NCBI RefSeq assembly: GCF_900167005.1
Contig: NZ_FUXW01000002.1
Location: 124,001-188,000, forward strand
Source: Butyricicoccus pullicaecorum DSM 23266
Lineage (GTDB): Bacteria; Bacillota; Clostridia; Oscillospirales; Butyricicoccaceae
DNA length: 64,000 bases
Direction of reading: 5' to 3'
The notes below the pieces were generated by a model, which saw only the letters and a list, made by a program, of their open reading frames with translations, did no database searches and was not told where the DNA came from. Positions 31,649 to 39,614 of the stretch are shown here, in pieces. Each line of letters starts with the position of its first letter. The first letter of the stretch is position 1. A program made the translations under genes and the position numbers.

Positions 31649-34396
31649 TCAGTAAGCGTATTGGTTTTTAAGCACCATTCGCTCGCGCTCCTCCTCCCGG
31701 AACTCGTTATACAGCTCACGGACGGTATCGCGCAGCGAGGTTTTCAGGTTCTCCGTGGATTCCTCATCCGCGTTGCCCTGAACGATGACGGTAATCTGCG
31801 GAGCAAACGCAGGACTGCTGCCGCCACCGCCGCCGGGAACCGGATCTGGGTCTGGGACATCGACGTGCGTACCGTCACCGTCTCCGTCCTCCGTATTCGG
31901 GTCGGGCGGGTCAAAGTCGCCCACCACCGGCGTGACAGAATATGTGGCGTCAGCCACCACAGGAGCGGGAGCGTCGCCTACAATCGGGTTCACCTTGAAA
32001 GCGGCGTTTGCGGGACCGTTGATTGCGGGCATATCGAACTTGGTCGGAATGGCGTTCTCAATGTCTTTTGTCACGCCACCCATTGTGTTCTCAAAGCCCT
32101 GCCCAAGACCAGCGGCCATGTTGTTGCCGATGCCGGCGAACACACGGGACGGGCTGTGGATTCCCAAAAAGCCCTTAACGCCGTCAACGATTCCACTAAA
32201 GAACCCTGTTACCTTGTCTTTAATCCATCCTGCCATAGCCGTGATACCGTCCCAGATACCTCGCACGATATTCTTACCGACTTCAACGATAGAGCCAATC
32301 AGCGCCCCGATGCCATTTACGATGGCAGAAATAATCTGCGGCAGCTGCGCCACCAGCTGCGGGATGGCCTGAATGATACCTGCTGCCAGCTGGATGAGGA
32401 CGTTCACACCGGTTTCAAGAATGGCCGGCAGATTCCCGCTGATGAACTCCACGATGGATGTGATGATAATGGGTAACTGTTCAACCAGAATCGGGATTGC
32501 GTTGATGATACCGTTCACGAGCATCAGGATAATCTGCGCGCCCTGTTCCAAGAGGATTGGCAGGCTCTCCGTCAGGAACGTCAGGATGCCCTCAATAAGC
32601 AGCGGGAGCTGCTCAATGAGCATCGGTATTGCCTCGATGATACCCTGCGCCAGCCCCATCAGGAGCTGCATACCCGCCTCCATGAGCAGAGGGGCGTTCT
32701 CTATCAGGGTGTTCACCGCAGACATCAAGCCCTCGATGATGGTCGGAATCAACGTCGGCAGGGAATCGCCGAGGCCAGTCGCCAGATTAGCCACAATCTG
32801 AACCGCTGCCTCTGCAAACATGGGCAGCAGATCACCGATTGCTCCGATAAGGCTGTCCACCAGATTAACCGCCGCATCCACAATCAGCGGGACGTTTTCA
32901 AGCAGCGTCTCCGCAATAAGGGAAATAGCGTCTACCGCCACGGGAATAAGCTGCGGCAGCAGGGCGATAATGGACGTAAGCACCTGACCGAACACGCTGC
33001 CCGCCGTGCTCACAAGGGTGGGCAAAAGCGAACCTATCGCCGGTATAACCTTGCTTATTGCGTCAGGCAGGGCAGCAGCAAGGTTTTCAACTACGGGCGT
33101 GACATTTTTCACCACGTTCCCGAAGCTGTCCACCACATTATCGACGAGCATTCCGATGTCGGCATTTGCGTTACCGAGGCCGGCAAGCAGGTTCCCGATT
33201 GCCGACTTTGTACTGGAAATAGAACCGGCAATCGTTTCCGACGCCTCTAACGCCGTCGTGCCGGCAATCCCCATATCCTCTTGGATAATGTGAATGGCCT
33301 CGGTTATATCTGCGAAATTGGAGATGTCGAACTTCTTACCGGACAGCTTCTCCGCGTCACTCAGCAGCCGCTCCATTTCCTCTTGCGTACCGCTGTAACC
33401 GAGCTTGAGGTTGTCCAGCATGGTGAAGTTCTGCATGGAGAATCCACGGTACGCGTTCTGGATAAGCTCAAGGTCTGTACCCATTTTGTTCGCGTTGTCG
33501 GACATATCCACAATCGCGCTGTTCGCATAGGATGCAGCCTTGTCAGTGTCGTTGCCGAGAGACTTAATCAGGCTGGCAGAAAAGCTCGTGGTGAGTTCCA
33601 TGTACTGGTTCGCTGACATACCAGCGGTAGCGTAGGCATTCGCCGCATTTGCCTGTACCGTCTGAGAGGCTTTGCCGAACAGAGTATCAATACCGCCGAC
33701 AAGCTGCTCATAATCGGAATAGGCAGACACGACCTGCACACCGAGCGCCACAGCTCCTGCGGCGGCAGCTGCGGAAACACCCGCGATAGCAGCCCCCGCA
33801 CCTTTCAGAACGCCGCCGAGCTTTTCAAACTTGCCGCCGGATTCCTCGGCAGCCTCGCCGAGATTGGAAACATCCTGTCTGGCGCCGCCGGCAGAACCGC
33901 CCATGTCGTCTGTTGCGGTGGCGGCCCGTTCTGCGTTTCTGATGTAGTCAGTGAACCTGTCCTTTGCGGACTGAATCGCGTTGCCCAGCCCGTTTCGGAT
34001 TGTAGAAATCGGGTGCGCAAAACCATTTGCGATGTTCTGCGCACCCGATACAACATTTTCTCTAAAGGCGTTTGCTTGCCCCATTACATAGGAGAAAGCC
34101 CCGCCGACGCCGGAACGCAGGGAGGAGGAAAAGGTATTTCCTCCATCCACGCCGGCAAGGAAAGAACTGCGGAACGCCGAGCCTACGCTGCTGGCCTGCG
34201 ACTGCAAACCGCCGAGATTGCTCGTGACATTTCGGATGCTCGAATCAGCCTGAGAGCTATCCGCACTGATATTGATTCTGCCGCCGCTGCCCTGCAAGCC
34301 ACCAAGACTGCTCGTGACGTTGCGAATGCTGGCTTCTGCCTGCGACGTGTTTGCGCGTACATTTATGCTGTACGATACACTGCGGGCTTCATCCAC
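31649..34396 (-). CDS. Tail tape measure protein
   Basis: 915 residues, GTG start after GGAGG. N-terminal Ser/Gly-rich helical repeats (two SSLGGLQ-type units), a hydrophobic Ala-rich segment (GAGAAIAGVSAAAAAGAVAL) and then about 300 residues of regular amphipathic repeats around LP-LIE (PMLIEQLPLLIEG, PILVEQLPIIITS). The end has KDKVTGFFSGIVDGVKGFLGIHSPSR-type sequence, the usual tape-measure signature. It sets tail length and is ejected with DNA. Confidence 0.95.
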   Translation of the reverse strand: MDEARSVSYSINVRANTSQAEASIRNVTSSLGGLQGSGGRINISADSSQADSSIRNVTSNLGGLQSQASSVGSAFRSSFLAGVDGGNTFSSSLRSGVGGAFSYVMGQANAFRENVVSGAQNIANGFAHPISTIRNGLGNAIQSAKDRFTDYIRNAERAATATDDMGGSAGGARQDVSNLGEAAEESGGKFEKLGGVLKGAGAAIAGVSAAAAAGAVALGVQVVSAYSDYEQLVGGIDTLFGKASQTVQANAANAYATAGMSANQYMELTTSFSASLIKSLGNDTDKAASYANSAIVDMSDNANKMGTDLELIQNAYRGFSMQNFTMLDNLKLGYSGTQEEMERLLSDAEKLSGKKFDISNFADITEAIHIIQEDMGIAGTTALEASETIAGSISSTKSAIGNLLAGLGNANADIGMLVDNVVDSFGNVVKNVTPVVENLAAALPDAISKVIPAIGSLLPTLVSTAGSVFGQVLTSIIALLPQLIPVAVDAISLIAETLLENVPLIVDAAVNLVDSLIGAIGDLLPMFAEAAVQIVANLATGLGDSLPTLIPTIIEGLMSAVNTLIENAPLLMEAGMQLLMGLAQGIIEAIPMLIEQLPLLIEGILTFLTESLPILLEQGAQIILMLVNGIINAIPILVEQLPIIITSIVEFISGNLPAILETGVNVLIQLAAGIIQAIPQLVAQLPQIISAIVNGIGALIGSIVEVGKNIVRGIWDGITAMAGWIKDKVTGFFSGIVDGVKGFLGIHSPSRVFAGIGNNMAAGLGQGFENTMGGVTKDIENAIPTKFDMPAINGPANAAFKVNPIVGDAPAPVVADATYSVTPVVGDFDPPDPNTEDGDGDGTHVDVPDPDPVPGGGGGSSPAFAPQITVIVQGNADEESTENLKTSLRDTVRELYNEFREEERERMVLKNQYAY

Positions 34397-34411
34397 AGTT
34401 CATCCCTCCTC

Positions 34412-34657
34412 TCAATCTTTCTTGTTCCATTCGTCCTGCCAGAGCAGGCGGGCCTGTTCGGTCTCGGAGAACTCATACAGATCCATCTCTTTAAGCTCCG
34501 AATAGGTCACGCCGCCCATGCAGAACACAAGCCGCCAAAACCGCTCGTTTTTACGAGCGCGGCTTTTAGCGGCCTTGCAGTTTAGTTCGTTCGCTAAGAA
34601 AGGATTCGATCTCGCGCACCAGCTCACCCGGCGTAGCGAGGTCGTCCTGTTCGTCAA
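34412..34657 (-). CDS. Tail assembly chaperone, frameshift extension (GT-like)
   Basis: Frame open from 34,657 to 34,412, overlapping the 3' part of the chaperone gene in the +1 (or -2) frame. The unique part (GGVTYSELKEMDLYEFSETE, then a Trp-rich end) has the form of the T portion of gpG-GT proteins. No ribosome site precedes any Met in it, so expression by programmed frameshifting before the zero-frame stop (34,566) is likely. A 7-bp hairpin (CGCTCGT-AAAA-ACGAGCG) lies just after that stop. Confidence 0.65.
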   Translation of the reverse strand: MTNRTTSLRRVSWCARSNPFLANELNCKAAKSRARKNERFWRLVFCMGGVTYSELKEMDLYEFSETEQARLLWQDEWNKKD

Positions 34658-34856
34658 AGTATTTCAGACCGGCCTTAGCCACCTCAGCGGGGGCGGTCAC
34701 ACAGCCCTTGATAAGAGCGTCGGCGTACTTCGCCGTGTTCTTCCTGCCGTTGGCAGGGTTGATGTAGAGGTCGGTCAGGTTGGAATACCACGTGAAATTT
34801 ACACTTTGCAGCTGGTACTCAACGTCGTTGACGACGACGGTTTTTGTTCTTGCCAT
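34566..34856 (-). CDS. Tail assembly chaperone (gpG-like)
   Basis: 96 residues. Starts MARTKTVVVNDVEYQL with a beta-rich N-terminus and a helical C-terminus (GELVREIESFLSERTKL). Position directly before the tape measure and overlapping the out-of-frame extension fits the phage gpG/GT pair. Ribosome site GAGGAGG, immediately downstream of the second copy of the repeated intergenic element. Confidence 0.8.
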   Translation of the reverse strand: MARTKTVVVNDVEYQLQSVNFTWYSNLTDLYINPANGRKNTAKYADALIKGCVTAPAEVAKAGLKYFDEQDDLATPGELVREIESFLSERTKLQGR

Positions 34857-34871
34857 AGGTCAATCCTCCTC

Positions 34872-35162
34872 TGAAACATTGGCGTTTTATACATTACGCG
34901 CGCATAGGCGCGTTAGGGAGACGGAGATATACATTACTCTCTATTCTCCCTATTTACACACTCTATTAAGAATGAATGTTTCAATGTTTCAAATACCTGC
35001 AAAAGCCAGTAACGGTGCGGGTTTGAGACGAAACATTGGCGATACATTGGCCGAAACATTGAAACATTCGGGGCTGAAACATCTGGTTGAATTTCCCGCC
35101 TAAACTTAGACTTTCGCGCCTAATACTTGAATTCGGGCGGGATGTTTCAACTCAATGTTTCA
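34872..35162 (-). repeat. Intergenic repeated element, copy 2
   Basis: 291 bp between tail tube and chaperone genes. Read on the minus strand it starts TGAAACATTG and ends CCAATGTTTCA next to GAGGAGG, as copy 1 does on the plus strand. Identical blocks to copy 1 lie at 35,085-35,106, 35,001-35,023 and 34,961-34,993. Outside these it is diverged, with several small gaps, so the copies are not a recent duplication. The TTGAAA-17-TTAATA promoter-like pair is kept. No gene is visible inside. Confidence 0.85.
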
Positions 35163-35166
35163 GCAA

Positions 35167-35556
35167 TTACAGCTGGATGTCGGGGATGAGGAACACGATG
35201 GAGACATCAGCGGCCTCCTTGCCTCTCGCCCTGTCAGGCAGCTTCTCCACCATGCAGTTCTGGGCGAAGAAAACGGAGCCGCTGTCGTTGGCATCCGTGA
35301 TAGCAAGGTTCGCCATCACGTTCTTCTCGGCGCACTGCTCAAGGTACGCCACGTCAGGAGAATCCTGCAACAGCGTGATGGTGAGCTTGCCCGCCTTGTT
35401 CGCATTCAGGATGTAGGTGCTGTCGCCCTTTACACCCTTTTTCAGCGTGACGTTGGCCTCGTCACGGGCCAGCGTGAACATACTCTCGCCGAACATACGG
35501 AGCTGCCGGTTGTTGAAAGACACATTGACTTTCATCGGGTCAAACGTAGCTAACAT
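35167..35556 (-). CDS. Tail tube protein (DUF3277-like)
   Basis: 129 residues: FDPMKVNVSFNNRQLRMFGE, then ANVTLKKGVKGDSTYILNAN and SGSVFFAQNCMVEKLPD. This matches phage KPP10-type tube proteins (DUF3277), which pair with DUF3383 sheath proteins, as here. Ribosome site GGAGG. Its stop is 4 bases before the repeated element. Confidence 0.87.
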   Translation of the reverse strand: MLATFDPMKVNVSFNNRQLRMFGESMFTLARDEANVTLKKGVKGDSTYILNANKAGKLTITLLQDSPDVAYLEQCAEKNVMANLAITDANDSGSVFFAQNCMVEKLPDRARGKEAADVSIVFLIPDIQL

Positions 35557-35570
35557 GGTCTATCCCTCCT

Positions 35571-37046
35571 TTACAGCGTCGCACGGAGGACGCCTTTGGT
35601 TTTTACCTGATGGACCGCGCCTGCCAGCTGAGCCTCCCACGTGATGTCCGGCATCACACGGTTGCGGCGCTGGTCTTCGGTGCTCTCCGCATACTTCGGG
35701 ATGACAACGGTGAACACGCCGGTCTTGCTCTCCGGGTCGCGGGCGATGATATTGAGGTCTGTGGCCTCTGCCAGAGCCTGCAACACTGCCGTGCCAATCA
35801 TGCCGAACCCGTCATCACCATAGTTGATGTTAGCGTTTTCAAGCAGGATGTCGTAGAGCAGGTCGCGCATACGTTTGGCGATCCAGTCCCCGCCGAGAAC
35901 CACGTCGATGAACTCACCGTTGAGGCAAGTGCCGTCCTTGACGTACTGGCGCTTGTACTCCTCGGTCAAGAAGTTCACGTGGTTTTCAAGCAGGGTCTCC
36001 CGCTCGCCGTCGGTGAGCAGGGGGAGCGTGATGAGCTTGGTCGTGGAGGCGTTGCCGTCCTGCGGACGCTTGAACTTCCACGTTACGCTTGTGGGATAGA
36101 ACGGCCCCACGTTGCCCGTATAGGAGGCGTCAGGCTCCTCATTCAGATTGTCTGCATCGGCGTAGATGACAGCGGCGCGGGCGGTGTTGCACACGAACGC
36201 CTTGTTGCTGGTCTGGCCCATGTAGAACTTGCGGTGGTCTTCCACGCCCGCGCCCAGCTCTGCCTCGCTTGGCTCGCTGGCCTCTGCAAACTTCGCCAGA
36301 GCGATGACATACTCGTCCTCGTCCTTGTCGGTCAGGAGATAGTACCAGTCGTTGTCAACCTCGGACTGGAACTTCTTAATCTGCTCGATGAAGCTCTCCG
36401 CAGCGGTTTTCGCGTCCTTGCCGTTGGTGAACTTGGCGGTAGGAGCGGTACACTCGGTAGTCACGGGCTTGGACAGGTGCTCATCGGTGAACACGTCCAC
36501 GGTTTCGGGAATAGTGTCTGCTTCGCCCTCCTCGGTGGCGGTAAAGGTCACGGTCGCATCGGACACCGCAGCGGAATAGGTCTTGCCGCCTTTGGTGAAA
36601 CTTGTGCTGTTGAACAGTGCGGCGAGGTCGTTTGCAGAGGACACAGCGGAAGACGTGGTGATCTTTACAACGGCCTTGCTGTCCCCGCCAAAACGGAACC
36701 AGAGGCTCTTTTTTGTGGCGATGTCAATAGACCCGCTAAAAGTGCAGACGAGCTTTGCGGCCGCAGCCACAACGGGGCTGGCGGGGTCAAAGCTGACGAT
36801 TTTGAACTTGCTCACGAGGCTGGTAGCCAGCGTGGTCTTGCCCTGATTAAGCAGGGTGGTAGCCTTGCGCACGACCTTTGCGTTAGGGCAAGCACCCTCC
36901 GGGCCGTACACGGCTTTTACGCTCTCAACATCTCTGTACGTTCCGACCGGATAATCCCCGGTGGTAGATACAAGGAGAATGTCGAGGCTTTCTTTCTCGC
37001 TGGGCAGCGCGTCCCGCTGCACAACGACAATTACGTCTTTTGCCAT
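35571..37046 (-). CDS. Contractile tail sheath (DUF3383)
   Basis: 491 residues. Begins KDVIVVVQRDALPSEKESLD and includes LLVSTTGDYPVGTYRDVESV and a C-terminal TGVFTVVIPKYAESTEDQRR block with an anti-parallel beta end. This is the DUF3383 sheath family of myoviruses; it shows the tail is contractile. Confidence 0.9.
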   Translation of the reverse strand: MAKDVIVVVQRDALPSEKESLDILLVSTTGDYPVGTYRDVESVKAVYGPEGACPNAKVVRKATTLLNQGKTTLATSLVSKFKIVSFDPASPVVAAAAKLVCTFSGSIDIATKKSLWFRFGGDSKAVVKITTSSAVSSANDLAALFNSTSFTKGGKTYSAAVSDATVTFTATEEGEADTIPETVDVFTDEHLSKPVTTECTAPTAKFTNGKDAKTAAESFIEQIKKFQSEVDNDWYYLLTDKDEDEYVIALAKFAEASEPSEAELGAGVEDHRKFYMGQTSNKAFVCNTARAAVIYADADNLNEEPDASYTGNVGPFYPTSVTWKFKRPQDGNASTTKLITLPLLTDGERETLLENHVNFLTEEYKRQYVKDGTCLNGEFIDVVLGGDWIAKRMRDLLYDILLENANINYGDDGFGMIGTAVLQALAEATDLNIIARDPESKTGVFTVVIPKYAESTEDQRRNRVMPDITWEAQLAGAVHQVKTKGVLRATL

Positions 37047-37061
37047 TTGGCGATTCCTCCT

Positions 37062-37592
37062 TTATTGCTTAATATCCCCTATGGGGTTTCCCGGACGCTC
37101 CACCAGAGTGGCGGGCATCGTGTCGGTTCGTACATAGGAGAAGCGAATATCGAACCCGTACCTGCGTATCGTGTCCTCCACGAAAAAGCTGGATCGGCTT
37201 GCGACTGACCCCACATTGACTATCACGACCTCGCCTTGCTCGGTTTGGATATTGTGGGCGTTGAGCAGGAAAAAACCGTTTGCCTTTTCCGCGAGTTCAA
37301 GTGCCTCGTCCTCGCCAAAGATGTAGCCGTCCTCGGTTTCCCGATTCGTGCTGCAAAAGGTGAACGACATGGTAGCCGACACCTGTTCGGAACGGACGAG
37401 CAGCGGCCCGTCGGGAGTTTCAATAATCTCCCGCAAGCCGAACGAATACTCCGGTATTCTCGGAGCGAGAACGCTGTAATAGCAGTACGGGTATTCGGGC
37501 ATATCTGCGATTTGCTCTGACAGGTTGACAGGACAGCCGATGTGGGCCTCCAACCCAGACACAATCGCGTTACGGGCCTGAGCGAACGTCAC
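37062..37592 (-). CDS. Neck/tail terminator-like protein
   Basis: 176 residues from GTG, coupled to the upstream gene. Contains EHIADMPEYPYCYYSVL-like sequence (MPEYPYCYYSVLAPRIPE) and the C-terminal YGFDIRFSYVRTDTM, as in LIC_12616-type phage proteins encoded before the sheath gene. These are thought to complete the neck or tail end. Assignment by pattern and order. Confidence 0.65.
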   Translation of the reverse strand: MTFAQARNAIVSGLEAHIGCPVNLSEQIADMPEYPYCYYSVLAPRIPEYSFGLREIIETPDGPLLVRSEQVSATMSFTFCSTNRETEDGYIFGEDEALELAEKANGFFLLNAHNIQTEQGEVVIVNVGSVASRSSFFVEDTIRRYGFDIRFSYVRTDTMPATLVERPGNPIGDIKQ

Positions 37593-37942
37593 TTTTTCAC
37601 CCCCTCCACGATATAGCGGACCATCGGGTGGATGGAATTGTGGGAGAGTTCCTGCGTGACGGTGTATTTCTGCCCGTCGTAGGTGTCCAGAATGATTTGC
37701 CCCGGCTTAATTTCCACGGGGTCATCGGTGTAGAGCTTCTGAGAATTGTACGTGTACGACCCCTCCGGCAAGCGTTTCAAGTCCAAGTTGGAAAGCGGCA
37801 TCACAATCCCCCAAAAGGACGTTACCGGCTCGTCAACAGGTCTGGACTGCCCGCCGGCTGCGGGGTCGCGCACGAACGTCCTGTTGGAAACTGTCAGTAT
37901 GTGCAGTAGCGCCCTCGGCAGTTTTGGAGTTGCGAAAAACAT
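37589..37942 (-). CDS. Head-tail joining protein
   Basis: 117 residues, beta-rich: KPGQIILDTYDGQKYTVTQE and a PLSNLDLKRLPEGSYTY segment. Lies between a gp10-like protein gene and the terminator-like gene, where stopper or joining proteins are encoded. Ribosome site GAGGAGG. Confidence 0.6.
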   Translation of the reverse strand: MFFATPKLPRALLHILTVSNRTFVRDPAAGGQSRPVDEPVTSFWGIVMPLSNLDLKRLPEGSYTYNSQKLYTDDPVEIKPGQIILDTYDGQKYTVTQELSHNSIHPMVRYIVEGVKK

Positions 37943-37945
37943 GGG

Positions 37946-38377
37946 TCATACCTCCTCAACCTTGTATGTGATACGGTCGCGGATATGCGTACCGGTCTCA
38001 TACAGCGTCGTGTGCTGCGTTTTCTTGGTGAAATCCGACTGCGGCTTTACCCGATTGTCGTCAATGAAGTTCTGCACCATCTGGGCCGCCTGAGCGCCAA
38101 TGGCGTTGGCGGCGGCATCTGCGGAGGTCTGTCCAGACAGCACCTTTCCGATTGCGCCCGACACGATTTCACCCAGCTTGGCTTGGTCTGCATCAAAGCT
38201 CGCCCGGATAAAGGACCGTTCCGGCAGTTTCTCTGTGCCGTACTCGTGGGCGATGGCGATTTTTAGAACTTCGGAATCTACGCCGCCGACAAGACCCACG
38301 AGGATCTTCTTGCCGGCCATATCGTCGCAGGCTTTTTTCAGCCGCTCGAAATCGTTCAGGATAACATTGACATCCAT
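37946..38377 (-). CDS. HK97 gp10-like head-tail protein
   Basis: 143 residues; start at 38,377 (MDVNVILNDFERL) from CGGAGG. The HEYGTEKLPERSFIR segment is the usual signature of gp10/virion morphogenesis proteins; a long helix with alternating Ala follows. Role in head-tail connection inferred from family and order. Confidence 0.75.
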   Translation of the reverse strand: MDVNVILNDFERLKKACDDMAGKKILVGLVGGVDSEVLKIAIAHEYGTEKLPERSFIRASFDADQAKLGEIVSGAIGKVLSGQTSADAAANAIGAQAAQMVQNFIDDNRVKPQSDFTKKTQHTTLYETGTHIRDRITYKVEEV

Positions 38378-38379
38378 AA

Positions 38380-39003
38380 TCAATACCTCCGATACAGGTT
38401 TACGAGCTGCATCCACTCCGATTTCTGTGTCTTGTCAAAGTTCCACGTCACATCGGAGATGGAGAACGAGCTGAGGCCCTGCGACCCGTTTTGCAGGTTC
38501 GTGTACGCCTGCGACACCATATCCCACACAAGCCCCTCAAGGTCTGCGGGGAGGGTCTGCGGCTCGTCATCGGTGGCGTCTTTCGGCAGGACGTACCCAG
38601 CCGTGTAGCTCACCTCGATAACGCGCTTCGGCGCAACGATGTCGTACGCCAGACCTTTTCGATACCCGGCTTTCATCCATCCCTCGTCACGGTAGATAAC
38701 TCCCACATCTCCGGTTTGAGAATAGTCATAGCGGTTCGGGTTTACCAATCGGCCCTCCTCCTTGACATACTCAACGCTGATGATGGGGTATTCTACCGTG
38801 ACGAGTTCCTGCTGCCCATCCGCATCGTACCACTGACGGTACGAGCGTTTGCCCAAATGTCTGCCGGTCTGACGCTCAATCCACGAAGAAGCCTTATTTA
38901 TCAGCAGTTCGACAATTAGGTTGACCTTTTCGTCCTCGATGTCGGATAAGCCGAGCATTAGCTTCATTCGTTCAAGGGTAGTCAATGCGTTCTCTGCAAG
39001 CAT
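38380..39003 (-). CDS. Head-tail connector (gp6-like)
   Basis: 207 residues. N-terminal LERMKLMLGLSDIEDEKVN and LINKASSWIERQTGRHL, then VEYPIISVEYVKEEGRL and YTAGYVLPKD: the gp6/YqbG connector pattern. Ribosome site AGGAGG. It should form the ring below the portal. Confidence 0.82.
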   Translation of the reverse strand: MLAENALTTLERMKLMLGLSDIEDEKVNLIVELLINKASSWIERQTGRHLGKRSYRQWYDADGQQELVTVEYPIISVEYVKEEGRLVNPNRYDYSQTGDVGVIYRDEGWMKAGYRKGLAYDIVAPKRVIEVSYTAGYVLPKDATDDEPQTLPADLEGLVWDMVSQAYTNLQNGSQGLSSFSISDVTWNFDKTQKSEWMQLVNLYRRY

Positions 39004-39031
39004 AAGGGCCTCCTAAATGGGGCAACGACGG

Positions 39032-39169
39032 CTATTCGCCGTCGTCGCTGTCTTCTTTCGGCTCGTCCTTTTCGACGGGCTTGGTGGTTCTGGTGCGCTT
39101 AGTCTCCTTTGCGGGGACCTCAGCCTTGTTGTCGGTAGGACCCGGCTGCTGTTTATACACGCGAGACAT
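39032..39169 (-). CDS. Very small charged protein (45 aa)
   Basis: ATG at 39,169 after AAGGAGGG, TAG at 39,034-39,032. Starts MSRVYKQQPGPTDN and ends DEPKEDSDDGE: Lys/Thr-rich middle, very acidic end, likely disordered. Lies between connector and decoration-like genes, where several phages carry such short genes. Function unknown. Confidence 0.65.
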   Translation of the reverse strand: MSRVYKQQPGPTDNKAEVPAKETKRTRTTKPVEKDEPKEDSDDGE

Positions 39170-39181
39170 AATCAGCCCTCC

Positions 39182-39595
39182 TTACACGGGCTGGACGGCA
39201 TTGTCGCCCAGCGCAATCGCACAGGTGGCTTCGCACTTGGGAGACGTGCCGCCGGTGCAGTTCACGGTGACGGTAATCTTGATGAACTTCTTACAGCCCG
39301 CAAGGTCAAGGTCGAGGTTGTGCAGCTCGTTGCCGGACTTGTCGACGGTGAGGGTGATAGCGCCCTCGCCATCGGCAGTGTGGTCAACGAACACATCTTT
39401 GTCCTCGACAGCGGTATAGCTGCCGCTCTGAGTGTCGCACTCAGTAACGGCAATCTTCACGGTGATTCCGGTAGGATCGCCTGTGGGTGCGCCGAGGGAC
39501 ACAGCGAGAACCCCCGAAAGGAATCTCTCGCGGTCGATGGCGTCCCCGCTCTTATAAGGAATCACTTTGGTGTTTTGGATGAGTTCTCTTTTCAT
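39182..39595 (-). CDS. Head decoration-like protein
   Basis: 137 residues, beta-rich (VKIAVTECDTQSGSYTAVED, then FIKITVTVNCTGGTSPKC). Encoded directly after the major capsid gene, where decoration or head-fibre proteins are usual. No firm family match. Confidence 0.6.
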   Translation of the reverse strand: MKRELIQNTKVIPYKSGDAIDRERFLSGVLAVSLGAPTGDPTGITVKIAVTECDTQSGSYTAVEDKDVFVDHTADGEGAITLTVDKSGNELHNLDLDLAGCKKFIKITVTVNCTGGTSPKCEATCAIALGDNAVQPV

Positions 39596-39614
39596 GTTCA
39601 GTTACCTCCTCACT

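Noticed and set aside
31649-34396. Internal repeats of the tape measure as a separate repeat element
   Set aside because: They are amphipathic protein repeats common to tape measures, diverged at DNA level.
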